Part shown: positions 7,063-15,500 of the stretch, piece after piece
Position numbering within the stretch: the stretch's first letter is position 1
Layout of the letters: each line of letters opens with the position of its first letter
DNA from: an uncultured Bacteroidales bacterium
Lineage (GTDB): Bacteria > Bacteroidota > Bacteroidia > Bacteroidales > Bacteroidaceae
NCBI GenBank assembly: GCA_937906165.1
Contig: CALCYA010000010.1
Location: 1 to 16,757, forward strand
Length of the DNA stretch: 16,757 nucleotides
Direction of reading: 5' to 3'
Translations under genes and position numbers: made by a program
Notes under the pieces: generated by a model
Told to the model about the DNA's origin: nothing
Databases searched by the model: none
What the model saw: the letters and a program-made list of their open reading frames with translations, nothing else

Positions 7063-8904
7063 TCAAAGGGACTGCATATCGTTAAGGCGCTTGTAGACAC
7101 CGTTCTGCTCAAGAAGTTCCTCGTGCTTGCCGCGCTCCACAATCTCACCGTCACGCAACACGCATATCTCATCGGCATTCTTGATTGTAGACAAGCGGTG
7201 CGCAATGGCAATTGTGGTACGGCTCTTCATAAGACGCTCAAGAGCCTCCTGCACCAGACGCTCACTCTCTGTGTCAAGTGCCGAGGTAGCCTCGTCAAGG
7301 ATAAGTATCGGCGGATTCTTGAGGATTGCACGTGCAATACTTATTCTCTGGCGCTGACCGCCCGAAAGCAGACAACCGCGGTCACCCACATTGGTATCGT
7401 AACCGTTCTCTGTAGCCATGATGAAGTCATGCGCATTGGCAATCTTCGCAGCCTCAATCACCTGCTCCATTGTCGCATTCTCCACACCGAAAGTGATGTT
7501 GTTGTAGAACGAGTCGTTGAAGAGGATAGCCTCCTGGTTTACATTACCGATGAGGCCACGCAGGGACTTCACCTTCATGTCCTTGATGTTGACACCGTCA
7601 ATGGTAATCTCGCCCTGCTCCACATCGTAGTAGCGCGGGATAAGGTCGACCATTGTAGACTTTCCGCTACCCGACTGGCCCACAAGCGCGACGGTCTTGC
7701 CTTTCTGTATCTTGAGGTTGATATTCTTGAGCACATTACGCTCGCCGTCATAAGAGAAGGTAAGGTTCTTGTACTCAATGCCCTCCTGCATCTCGGGGAT
7801 CTCAACGCCCTTTTCACCGTCCACAATAGGATTCTCGGCACTGAGGATCGCATCGATGCGCTCCATTGATGCCAAACCGCGTGGGATGTTGTACGATGCT
7901 TTTGAGAGTTCTTTCAACGGGTTTATGATGCTATAGAGAATTGTCAGGTAGTAGATGAAGGCCGCAGCCGAGATAGGTGAGTTCTCACCCAGAATCAATG
8001 TACCGCCGAACCACAGCACAATTACAATGACAGCAGTTCCCAAAAATTCGCTCACGGGGTGAGCAAGTGCCTGACGCATTGTCACCTTCATTGTGGCAGA
8101 ACGGAGCTCATTGCTGCACCTCATGAAACGTGCCGACATCTTCTTCTCGGCTATGAAAGCCTTGATGATTCGGAGACCACCGAGTGTCTCCTCCATCTGT
8201 GAAGTGGTCTCGCCCAGCTTCTGCTGCGCCACAAGGGACTTTGCCTTGAGCTTACGGCCGATAGAGCCCATAATCCAACCGAGCACCGGAATCACACATA
8301 TTGTGAAGAGAGTGAGCTCCCAGCTGATGTATACGAGTGTTCCGAAGTAAATCAGGATGAAGATAGGGTTCTTGATAAGCATATCGAGGGAAGTAACGAT
8401 AGAGTTCTCTACCTCGCTCACGTCACCTGTCATACGGGCGATGATATCACCCTTGCGCTCCTTCGAGAAGAAGCCTATGGGCAGGCTCACCACCTTGTCG
8501 TATACCTTTGTGCGGATATCCCTGACAATACCGGTGCGCAACGGGATTATCGCAGCCGAAGAACCGAAGTAGCACGCCGTCTTGAACAGAGTCATCACTA
8601 CAAGGAACACACCGAGCAGCAACAACACTACCGAGGCACCATACTCATCCGAGAAAGAGTTAAGGTAATATGTCGCGTTGTTCACGGCAATATCCTTCAT
8701 ATTCTCCGATGTAGCCTCGCTCCAGGGAATGAACTCCACGCCTGACGTATCAGTTACCTTGAACAGGATTTGCAGGATGGGGATAATTACCATGAACGAG
8801 AAGACGTTCAGAATTGCCGACAGGAAGGTAAAAATCAATGACAGGACAAGATACTTCTTGTAGGGCGGAACAAACCGCTTGAGAACCTTGAAAAACTCCT
8901 TCAT
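7063..8904 (-). CDS. ABC exporter, fused membrane and ATPase domains (MsbA/lipid-type)
   Basis: 613-aa half-transporter that would act as a homodimer in the inner membrane. The six-helix membrane domain occupies about residues 15-340, with an enlarged loop between helices 1 and 2 (about 50-88) that exceeds that of E. coli MsbA. The nucleotide-binding domain shows Walker A GQSGSGKS (409-416), Q-loop Gln457, signature LSGGQ (513-517), Walker B ILILDE (533-538) and H-loop His569, all intact. In Bacteroidetes this single-copy type is usually annotated as a lipid A/phospholipid or multidrug exporter, and the substrate cannot be fixed from sequence. It is the first gene of the cluster with the LOG protein and PfkB kinase, behind the minus-strand promoter at 8952-8959. 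Confidence 0.9.
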   Translation of the reverse strand: MKEFFKVLKRFVPPYKKYLVLSLIFTFLSAILNVFSFMVIIPILQILFKVTDTSGVEFIPWSEATSENMKDIAVNNATYYLNSFSDEYGASVVLLLLGVFLVVMTLFKTACYFGSSAAIIPLRTGIVRDIRTKVYDKVVSLPIGFFSKERKGDIIARMTGDVSEVENSIVTSLDMLIKNPIFILIYFGTLVYISWELTLFTICVIPVLGWIMGSIGRKLKAKSLVAQQKLGETTSQMEETLGGLRIIKAFIAEKKMSARFMRCSNELRSATMKVTMRQALAHPVSEFLGTAVIVIVLWFGGTLILGENSPISAAAFIYYLTILYSIINPLKELSKASYNIPRGLASMERIDAILSAENPIVDGEKGVEIPEMQEGIEYKNLTFSYDGERNVLKNINLKIQKGKTVALVGQSGSGKSTMVDLIPRYYDVEQGEITIDGVNIKDMKVKSLRGLIGNVNQEAILFNDSFYNNITFGVENATMEQVIEAAKIANAHDFIMATENGYDTNVGDRGCLLSGGQRQRISIARAILKNPPILILDEATSALDTESERLVQEALERLMKSRTTIAIAHRLSTIKNADEICVLRDGEIVERGKHEELLEQNGVYKRLNDMQSL

Positions 8905-8951
8905 AGCAGAGGGTATTATAAATTTTAATTAATATTATATATTAAATCGTG

Positions 8952-8959
8952 CAAAGTTA
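8952..8959 (-). promoter_or_regulatory. Bacteroidetes-type -7 box for the ABC exporter cluster
   Basis: On the minus strand this reads TAACTTTG, an exact match to TAnnTTTG. It is followed by the often-seen C-A-C-G after TTTG and leaves a leader of roughly 40 nt before the ATG at 8904. A weak -33-like ATTG lies about 22 nt further upstream (8982-8985). The leader (8905-8950) is very A/T-rich, as usual for the phylum. Confidence 0.75.
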
Positions 8960-9066
8960 CTCATTTTTTGCCATTTGCCTACAATTATCTCCCTTTTTTA
9001 CATCAGCACAAGAGCGCCTATATCCAAATTAGTGACCGATACTGCCGTTTACATGTTTTTTATTAC

Positions 9067-9074
9067 TACTTTTG
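9067..9074 (+). promoter_or_regulatory. Bacteroidetes-type -7 box for the 123-aa protein gene
   Basis: TACTTTTG is an exact TAnnTTTG match, with transcription expected to begin near 9081. It decides the start of the downstream gene: a TTG at 9072 lies inside this box, so the ATG at 9096 is the only sensible start, giving a leader of about 15 nt. No clear -33 TTTG is visible. Confidence 0.7.
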
Positions 9075-9095
9075 CAAAACAATCAGAGTGACAAA

Positions 9096-9467
9096 ATGGG
9101 AAGAAGTAAATTTTCGGAACGCGAGATTCATATCATACGCAAACTTTTGGGACAGAAGATGTCCGGTAACCGCGCTGCACAGAAGATGGTGCGCCACACA
9201 CTGCGCACGGTGTTCGAATTCAACATATCCGATTTCAACATACAGGGCAAGGCTTTCGGACCTACCGACCTTGACGAGTGCGTACGCCGCGGCAGGATAC
9301 GCATCCTTGACGATGCAACCATTGAGGCAATGAAACTGCGCCACGCCGAGAAAAGGCAGCACGAGGAGAGCCTCAACCAGGCCGAGGCAATAGCCAACGG
9401 TGAAGTTGTCGACTGGCAGAAAGTCCTTGAAGAGTGGAACGAGTATTACAAGAACAATCCTGAATAA
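9096..9467 (+). CDS. Conserved-looking small basic protein of unknown function
   Basis: 123 aa from the ATG at 9096; an earlier TTG at 9072 falls in the promoter and was rejected. It is soluble, with no signal peptide or membrane segment. The N-terminal part (1-40) is basic and probably helical (SEREIHIIRKLLGQKMSGNR, then RHTLRTVFEF). A central block, ISDFNIQGKAFGPTDLDECV, is followed by RRGRIRILDD, and the charged C-terminal helix (about 80-123) contains WQKVLEEWNEYY. I do not recognise a named family. The Arg/Lys-rich first helix could bind nucleic acid, but no defined helix-turn-helix motif is evident. It is monocistronic: it has its own promoter and a hairpin just after the stop, and it diverges from the ABC exporter cluster. 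The composition and promoter argue that it is a real gene. Confidence 0.8.
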   Translation: MGRSKFSEREIHIIRKLLGQKMSGNRAAQKMVRHTLRTVFEFNISDFNIQGKAFGPTDLDECVRRGRIRILDDATIEAMKLRHAEKRQHEESLNQAEAIANGEVVDWQKVLEEWNEYYKNNPE

Positions 9468-9479
9468 GAGCGCTTTACA

Positions 9480-9516
9480 CAAACATAGGGCGGCCATTGG
9501 CCGCCCTATGTTTGTT
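9480..9516. terminator. Bidirectional hairpin between converging genes
   Basis: A nearly perfect palindrome centred at 9498: 9480-9495 pairs exactly with 9501-9516, leaving a 5-nt loop, and the stem includes GGGCGGCC/GGCCGCCC. It lies 12 nt after the stop of the 123-aa protein gene and 46 nt after the end of the converging methyltransferase gene. It is placed to serve both. There is no strong U-run on either side, so its strength as an intrinsic terminator is uncertain. Confidence 0.7.
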
Positions 9517-9561
9517 CGGGAATTAATAAAATGTCTGCAATCCGCTTTCAGTCATTTGCCA

Positions 9562-10104
9562 TCATTCAACCAAACCGGTCTTTTTGGCAAACTCCCATAT
9601 CACCATACCGGCCGTAACCGACACATTAAGGGAGTGCTTTGTTCCGAACTGCGGAATCTCTATTGCGCCGTCCGAGAGGTCTACTACAGCCTGCTGCACA
9701 CCTTTCACCTCATTGCCCAACACCACTGCATAGCGCTCGCCATGTGAAGCAACAAAATCCTGCAACGCCACACTGCCCTCACACTGTTCAATGGAGAAGA
9801 CTTTGTATCCCTGGTCGCGAAGCTGATTGACGGCATCTGTCGTCGACACAAAGTATTGCCACTCAACTACATCCTCGGCACCGAGGGCAGTCTTGTGGAT
9901 TTCGGCACTTGGCGGCGTGGCTGTTATACCGCACAGCATGATGCGCTCCACACGGAAAGCGTCGCTCGTACGGAACACCGAGCCCACATTATGCAGGCTG
10001 CGCACATTGTCGAGCACCACTACAAGCGGCATCTTCTGCGAGGCACGGAACTCCTCACGGCCTATGCGGCCCATCTCGGTAACGAGTTTCTTCCTGTTTG
10101 TCAT
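9562..10104 (-). CDS. SpoU/TrmH-family RNA 2'-O-methyltransferase
   Basis: 180 aa, SPOUT-fold (trefoil knot) SAM-dependent methyltransferase acting on tRNA or rRNA ribose 2'-OH. All three SpoU motifs are intact. Motif 1 is in LDNVRSLHNVGSVFRTSDAF (31-50), with Asn39 and Arg45. Motif 2 is VLGNEVKGV (128-136), and motif 3 is IPQFGTKHSLNVSVTAG (150-166). It lacks the N-terminal substrate-binding extension seen in RlmB-type enzymes, so it is a short form like TrmH or TrmL, and the exact target nucleotide cannot be assigned. Its ATG overlaps the stop of the CoA-transferase gene (ATGA, 10101-10104), which suggests translational coupling. Confidence 0.9.
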   Translation of the reverse strand: MTNRKKLVTEMGRIGREEFRASQKMPLVVVLDNVRSLHNVGSVFRTSDAFRVERIMLCGITATPPSAEIHKTALGAEDVVEWQYFVSTTDAVNQLRDQGYKVFSIEQCEGSVALQDFVASHGERYAVVLGNEVKGVQQAVVDLSDGAIEIPQFGTKHSLNVSVTAGMVIWEFAKKTGLVE

Positions 10105-11588
10105 GCGAAACTGCTCCAGTCTGTTTTTCTCATATCACCCTCGCGCTCGAATGTAGCGTGCATGCCCAATGCTGCAGCGACATTATGCGACACGTGACCG
10201 CTCTTTGTAATCTTGAGGTAATCCCACAACAGGTTCTTGTAATCGGGATGCGCGCAATTCTCGATGAGTGTCTTTGCACGCTCGTCGGGTCCCTTGCCGC
10301 GCAAGTCGGCAACACCCCACTCTGTAGCAACAACGCGCACATCGTGCTCGGTATGGTCTGCGTGTGTAACCATAGGAACAATGGAGCTTATCATGCCGCC
10401 CTTCTGCGTCGAAGGACAGGTGAATATTGATATGAACGCATTGCGTGCGAAGTCACCCGAGCCGCCGATACCGTTCATCAAACGTGTACCGCAGATGTGC
10501 GACGAGTTGACACAACCGTAAAGGTCGACCTCAATAGCCGTGTTCATGGCGATTATTCCCAAACGACGGATAATCTCGGGATGGTTTGATATCTCCGACG
10601 GACGCAGCACAAGCTTGTCGCGGAAGAAGTCGAGGTTGTCATATACGTGCTGCAGGCACTCCTGGCTGAGCGAGAGTGAACAAGTACTTCCTGCCTTTAC
10701 ACGGCCGAGTTCCATGAGCTTGATGACAGAATCCTGCAGAACCTCGGAGTAGAGATACAACGGCGGAATCTCGTTGCACTCCTCAAGTCCTTTGAGCACA
10801 GCATTGGCCACATTGCCGATACCGCTCTGGATTGGCAGACCTGTAGCAGGGATTATACCGCGTTTCATTTCGCCCACAATGAAGTTCACCACGTTCTCGC
10901 CAATCTTGCGTGTGACAGGATCAAGTTCCTTGAACACGACAGGCTCGTTAGGGATGTTCACCTCCACGATACCGATAACCTTCTTGGGGTCGACCTGCAC
11001 ATATGGCTTGCCAATCCTGTCATCGGCACGGAAGATAGGAATCTCCCTGCGGTAAGGCGGGTCAAGCGGCTCATATACGTCGTGCATTCCCATTGTGTGG
11101 TGGAATGTATTGCGTTCGATGATTATTCTGTCGGCAAGGTTGGCTACAGTCTGTCCGATACCGCCGGCTGTGGTAAGGTATACCTTTCCGTCATCGGTAA
11201 TGTCTATCGCCTCAAGGATAGCCACATTCACCTTGCCCATGTAACCGTAGCGCAGGTCCTGCGCCATCAGTGAGAGGTGAAGGTCGCAATATGTCATCTC
11301 CTTGTTGTTGATTGCTGTACGCACCGTGGGATTGGATATGAACGGGGCACGGAAACGTATTGCCTGGGCACGTGACAACACACCGTCTATTGAATCGCCT
11401 GTAGATGCTCCCGAATAGAGGTCAATCTTGAACGGCTTGCCTGCTGCGTGAGCCTCCTCGGCACGCTTGGCAACCTCGGGAAGAACTGTTTTCGGTGTAC
11501 CCGAAAGGGTAAATCCGCTAATACCTACACCGTCACCGTCGTTAATATACGTTGCGGCTTCTTGGGCTGTGATAATACGGTAGCTCAT
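10101..11588 (-). CDS. Acetyl-CoA hydrolase/transferase family CoA-transferase
   Basis: 495 aa, the typical length of the Ach1/Cat1/AarC family of class I CoA-transferases, which move CoA between acetate, succinate and similar acids (or hydrolyse acetyl-CoA). Visible hallmarks are IQSGIGNVANAV (253-264), LYLYSEVLQDS with Glu282 as the probable catalytic glutamate that forms the glutamyl-CoA thioester, and the CoA-binding loop NGIGGSGDF (372-380). In fermentative Bacteroidales this enzyme would link succinyl-CoA or acetyl-CoA to acetate/succinate formation (inference). It starts 42 bp after the small membrane protein gene behind an A-rich leader (AAAGAAAACGAA), and its stop overlaps the methyltransferase start. 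No promoter of its own is apparent. Confidence 0.92.
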   Translation of the reverse strand: MSYRIITAQEAATYINDGDGVGISGFTLSGTPKTVLPEVAKRAEEAHAAGKPFKIDLYSGASTGDSIDGVLSRAQAIRFRAPFISNPTVRTAINNKEMTYCDLHLSLMAQDLRYGYMGKVNVAILEAIDITDDGKVYLTTAGGIGQTVANLADRIIIERNTFHHTMGMHDVYEPLDPPYRREIPIFRADDRIGKPYVQVDPKKVIGIVEVNIPNEPVVFKELDPVTRKIGENVVNFIVGEMKRGIIPATGLPIQSGIGNVANAVLKGLEECNEIPPLYLYSEVLQDSVIKLMELGRVKAGSTCSLSLSQECLQHVYDNLDFFRDKLVLRPSEISNHPEIIRRLGIIAMNTAIEVDLYGCVNSSHICGTRLMNGIGGSGDFARNAFISIFTCPSTQKGGMISSIVPMVTHADHTEHDVRVVATEWGVADLRGKGPDERAKTLIENCAHPDYKNLLWDYLKITKSGHVSHNVAAALGMHATFEREGDMRKTDWSSFA

Positions 11589-11630
11589 TTCGTTTTCTTT
11601 ATTTGTGTTTGTAATATATCAGTTGATAAA

Positions 11631-12008
11631 TCAATATTTGCGGTTGAATATCTCGGAATATATGAAAGCACGCTTGGCCTCGGAACCGCCCTTTATGGTT
11701 ATACGTTCCTTTGGGGTTTCCTTCTCTGCCTCTTGCTGTACAGGAGCGCCTGATGTTGTACGTACAGGCTCCTTTTTGCTTGGGACAGTACGCTTGGGCA
11801 TTCTCTTCTTTGGCTTTGGTTCAGGCTCCACATATATCACCTGCTGAGGAGCTTGCTCAAACTCTGGTCCGTACTCATCCGGCTCGGCCGAATACTCTTC
11901 CGTTACAGGCTCTGCCTCAACATCTTCATTGCCGGGCAAAGTTGCCTTTATTATATGAACTACAGCATATATCATGCCGAAGACAAGCAAAGGAATCAGA
12001 CTCTCCAT
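11631..12008 (-). CDS. Small membrane-anchored protein with acidic and proline/lysine-rich linker
   Basis: 125 aa. A single N-terminal hydrophobic segment (about 4-20) is followed by an acidic stretch (27-55, rich in Glu and Pro), then a basic proline/lysine-rich linker (about 63-85). It ends in a compact C-terminal block (105-125) with KRAFIYSEIFNRKY. The linker is low-complexity and probably disordered, and the tail looks like the conserved functional part. Short Bacteroidales proteins of unknown function with a similar SEI-x-N/K-R/P-K-Y/F ending are familiar to me, but I cannot name the family. The start codon lies 2 bp after the thioesterase stop, so it is surely in the same operon. The role is unknown; a membrane tether presenting a C-terminal peptide is one reading. 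Confidence 0.75.
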   Translation of the reverse strand: MESLIPLLVFGMIYAVVHIIKATLPGNEDVEAEPVTEEYSAEPDEYGPEFEQAPQQVIYVEPEPKPKKRMPKRTVPSKKEPVRTTSGAPVQQEAEKETPKERITIKGGSEAKRAFIYSEIFNRKY

Positions 12009-12010
12009 AA

Positions 12011-12424
12011 CTACGCTTTATTCTGAAAATAATCCTTGAACAGTTCATCGAATATCTCACCGCGTGTCAGGCGGCCGTTATCAAGGCAGATGACCTCAAC
12101 CTCACCCTTTGTCGACAGCACCTCGTCGGCAAGATTGTAGATATCCTGCTTTATTATTAGTTTGGCTCCCTTGCGGAGCATATTTATGCGAACCTCGAAC
12201 CTGTCGCTTCCACGCAGGGGGCGCTTGTACTCAATTGTAATCTTTGAGACCATAAGGTCAATGCCCTTGTCGTGCAGCTCGCCGAAGCTCACGCCCAGCG
12301 ATTCAAGGAACTCGTGACGTGCGTGCTCCATGTAATGCTGGTAATTGGCATTGTTGACAACGCCCTGGATGTCGCACTCATAGTCACGCACCTTCATCCC
12401 GAAAGTATACATATATTTTTCCAT
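12011..12424 (-). CDS. 4HBT-fold acyl-CoA thioesterase (YbgC/FadM-like)
   Basis: 137 aa hotdog-fold thioesterase that would hydrolyse acyl-CoA or acyl-ACP in the cytoplasm. The active-site motif DIQGVVNNANYQHYMEHAR (18-36) matches the DxxGxVNNxxYxxYxExAR signature of the family, with Asp18 as the expected catalytic residue. VSKITIEYKRPLRGSD in the middle is also typical. The first codon at 12424 follows an A-rich leader; the Met at residue 5 is an alternative. It heads the operon with the small membrane protein, CoA-transferase and methyltransferase genes. Behind it are the promoter at 12486-12493 and two inverted repeats. The acyl substrate is unknown. Confidence 0.88.
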   Translation of the reverse strand: MEKYMYTFGMKVRDYECDIQGVVNNANYQHYMEHARHEFLESLGVSFGELHDKGIDLMVSKITIEYKRPLRGSDRFEVRINMLRKGAKLIIKQDIYNLADEVLSTKGEVEVICLDNGRLTRGEIFDELFKDYFQNKA

Positions 12425-12455
12425 AAGAAAGTCTTTTCCTTAATCATTAAACAAA

Positions 12456-12477
12456 GTACCTGTATAAATAACGGTAC
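12456..12477. promoter_or_regulatory. Inverted repeat in the leader of the thioesterase operon
   Basis: GTACC (12456-12460) and GGTAC (12473-12477) are separated by 12 nt of A/T-rich sequence. The repeat lies just downstream of the predicted transcription start for the minus-strand operon, so it could be an operator or a small mRNA hairpin. Five-base arms can arise by chance. Confidence 0.35.
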
Positions 12478-12485
12478 ACTTACGG

Positions 12486-12493
12486 CAAATATA
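12486..12493 (-). promoter_or_regulatory. Bacteroidetes-type -7 box for the thioesterase/CoA-transferase operon
   Basis: The minus strand reads TATATTTG, an exact TAnnTTTG match, predicting a start near 12479 and a leader of about 55 nt before the ATG at 12424. A TTG-containing stretch about 20 nt upstream could serve as the -33 element but overlaps the palindrome at 12494-12513. Confidence 0.7.
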
Positions 12494-12513
12494 CAACAAT
12501 AAAATTATTGTTG
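12494..12513. promoter_or_regulatory. Perfect palindrome abutting the -7 box
   Basis: CAACAATAA-AA-TTATTGTTG is a perfect 9-bp inverted repeat with a 2-bp centre. It begins at the base next to the -7 box and fills the region between it and the -33 position. This is the classical place for a dimeric repressor to block transcription. A related half-site, CAACAAT, recurs at 12562-12568, nearer to mfd. The regulator is not in the window. Confidence 0.5.
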
Positions 12514-12538
12514 GCTATTTTAAGAAATTTTATACAAT

Positions 12539-12545
12539 TATTTTG
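12539..12545 (+). promoter_or_regulatory. Possible imperfect -7 box for mfd
   Basis: TATTTTG resembles TAnnTTTG but is one base short between TA and TTTG. It would place transcription near 12552, with a leader of about 30-60 nt depending on which ATG is used. The competing candidate TATCTTCG (12590-12597) has full spacing but one mismatch and would leave almost no leader. Neither is decisive. Confidence 0.3.
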
Positions 12546-12583
12546 TTCATGCACGGCGCTACAACAATTATTTTCGGAATAAA

Positions 12584-15500
12584 ATGCATATCTTCGCGCT
12601 ACAGATGATTATGGAGCCGAAAGAGATTCAACACATATATGCACAGCACCCGGGTGTAGATGCCCTGATGAAGTTGCGCGAAGAGGGAGGCAAAAAGAGA
12701 GTTTTCCTCGAGGGACTATTGGGCAGCAGCGCAGCGATGACACTTTGCGGACTAAAGCAGAGGGCGCCCGAGCAGACAATGCTTGTGGTGATGAACGATG
12801 CCGAGGCGGCAGGATACTTCTACCACGACATGATGCAGCTGACAGGCGACAGCAATATCCTCTTTTTCCCGTCGTCGTTCCGCCGTGCCATGAAGTACGG
12901 TCAGGAGGACGATGCCAACCGAATACTGCGCACAGAGGTCATGAGCCGCCTCACCAACCGCAGGCGCAAGGAAGGCCTGCTTATCGTTACCCACCCCGAT
13001 GCCCTTGCCGAGAAGGTTGCATCGCAGAGCGACCTTGAGGAGAAGACACTCTCCATTGCCGTTGGAGAGAGTATAAGCCGCGACGAGGTGGAGAAGAGAC
13101 TGGGTGCACTCGACTTCAAGGAAGTGACCTACGTTTACGAGCCCGGAGAGTTTGCCGTGCGAGGCAGTATCATCGATATTTTCTCCTTTTCATCGGAGTT
13201 TCCTTACCGCATAGACTTTTTCGGCGACGAGGTAGACAGCATAAGGACTTTCGAGGTAGAGAGCCAGCTGTCGAGAGAGCGCGTCGAGGAAGCAAATATC
13301 GTTCCCAAAGTGACCGGTAAGGAATCGGTTGCCATAACCTCGTTCCTGCCAAAGAACTGTATACTCATAACAAAGGACATTGAATACATCAAAGGCAGCA
13401 TAGAGAAGTTGCGAAACGAGGGCTTCACCCTGCAGGCCAAGCTATCCGAGGAGAAGCTGCCCGAGATGCCCGAACTTATGTCGGCCGAAGAGATTGAGAG
13501 TTTTGCAAAGAGCGTCAAGCACTGGGAGATACGCAGCAATGCCAATGCACAGACAAAGGTAAAATTCGACACATCGTTGCAACCCCTGTTCCACAAGGAT
13601 TTTGACCTTGTGAGCCAGAATTTCAAGGGGTACATAGAAAGGGGTTACAGGCTTTTCCTGCTCACAGACGACCTGCACCAGGCCGACCGTCTGAAAGCCA
13701 TTTTCGAGGAGCGCGGGGACGATATCCCGTTCACCCCCATCGGGCATACGATACATGAAGGATTCTGCGACAACATATTAAAAATAGCCCTTTTCACCGA
13801 CCATCAGCTGTTCGGGCGCTTCCACAATTTCCGCTTGCGAAGCGACCGTGCACGCAACGGCAAGGTAGCGCTCACGCTCAAGGAACTCAAGGAGTTCGGC
13901 ATCGGCGACTACATCGTACACATTGACCACGGCGTCGGAAAATTCGGTGGCCTCGTGCGCATTCCCAACGGCAATGCTACACAGGAGGCGATAAAGCTGA
14001 TATACAAGAACGACGATGTTGTCTTTGTATCAATCCACAACCTGCACAAGATATCAAAGTACCGCGGCAAGGAGGGAGAACCTCCCACGGTAAACAAACT
14101 GGGCACCGGTGCATGGGAGCGCATGAAAGAGCGCACAAAGAAAAAGATCAAGGACATTGCGCGCGACCTCATCAAGCTCTATTCAAAGCGCCACAAGGAG
14201 GAGGGCTTTGCCTTCTCGCCCGACAGCTATCTGCAGAACGAGCTTGAGGCAAGCTTCATCTATGAGGACACCCCCGACCAGCTGAAAGCCACCAACGACG
14301 TGAAGCGTGACATGGAGCGCAAGCGCCCTATGGACCGTCTCATCTGCGGCGACGTAGGCTTCGGCAAGACAGAGGTTGCCATCCGCGCTGCCTTCAAGGC
14401 CGCCACCGACGGCAAACAGGTTGCCGTGCTCGTACCCACCACCGTACTCGCCTACCAGCACTACCTCACATTCAAGGAGCGACTCAAGGAGTTCCCATGC
14501 ACCATTGAATACCTAAGCCGCGCACGCAGCACAGCCGCCACAAAGAAAATTCTTGAGGAGATAAAGGAGGGCAAGGTAGATATTGTCATCGGCACCCACA
14601 AGCTCACAAGCAAAGAGGTGAAATTCAAGGACCTGGGACTGCTCATCATCGACGAGGAGCAGAAGTTCGGCGTTGCAGTGAAGGAGAAGCTGCGCCAGTT
14701 GAAGGTGAATGTGGACACACTCACCATGACAGCAACCCCGATACCGCGCACCCTACAGTTCTCGATCATGGGCGCACGTGACCTCTCAATGATACAGACA
14801 CCGCCGCCCAACCGCTACCCCATCCACACCGAGATACACACCTTTGATGCCGAAGTCATCAAGGAGGCCATCAGCTTTGAGCTGAGCCGCAACGGTCAGG
14901 TATTCCTCATAACGAACCGCATATCGGGAATGGAAGAGCTCGCAAGCCTCATCAGACGCCATGTACCTGACGCCCGAGTGTGCACAGGGCACGGACAGAT
15001 GGAGCCCGCCGTGCTCGAGAAGCGCCTATATGAGTTCATCAACCACGACTACGATGTGCTCATAGCCACCTCCATTGTGGAGAACGGCATTGACATACCC
15101 AATGTAAACACCATAATAATAAATCAGGCACAGAACTTCGGATTGAGCGACCTTCACCAGATGCGCGGACGTGTGGGACGCGGCAAGCGCAAGGCATTCT
15201 GCTATATGCTCACCCCACCGCGAGAGAGCCTGCCCACCGATGCACGACGCCGTCTGGAAGCGATAGAAAGTTTCAGCGAGCTTGGCAGCGGCATGCACAT
15301 TGCAATGCAGGACCTCGACATACGCGGAGCCGGCAACCTCCTGGGCGCCGAGCAGAGCGGATTCATTGCCGACCTGGGCTACGAGACATATCAGAAGATT
15401 CTTGCCGAGGCGGTGCACGAGCTCAAGGACGAGGAGTTCAGCGACATACTCACCCAGGAAGAGGAGAGCCGCAGCGAGACAGAGCGCTACGTCAAGGAGT

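Noticed and set aside
7123..7869. 248-aa plus-strand frame
   Set aside because: It is fully antisense to the ATPase domain of the ABC exporter, whose motifs are all intact on the minus strand.
9072..9095. TTG start extending the 123-aa protein by eight residues
   Set aside because: The TTG lies inside an exact TAnnTTTG promoter box, so it is unlikely to be transcribed as a start codon.
12440..12450. TTAAT-C-ATTAA palindrome in the thioesterase leader
   Set aside because: It is short and pure A/T in an A/T-rich leader, so it is expected by chance and too weak to list as a site.
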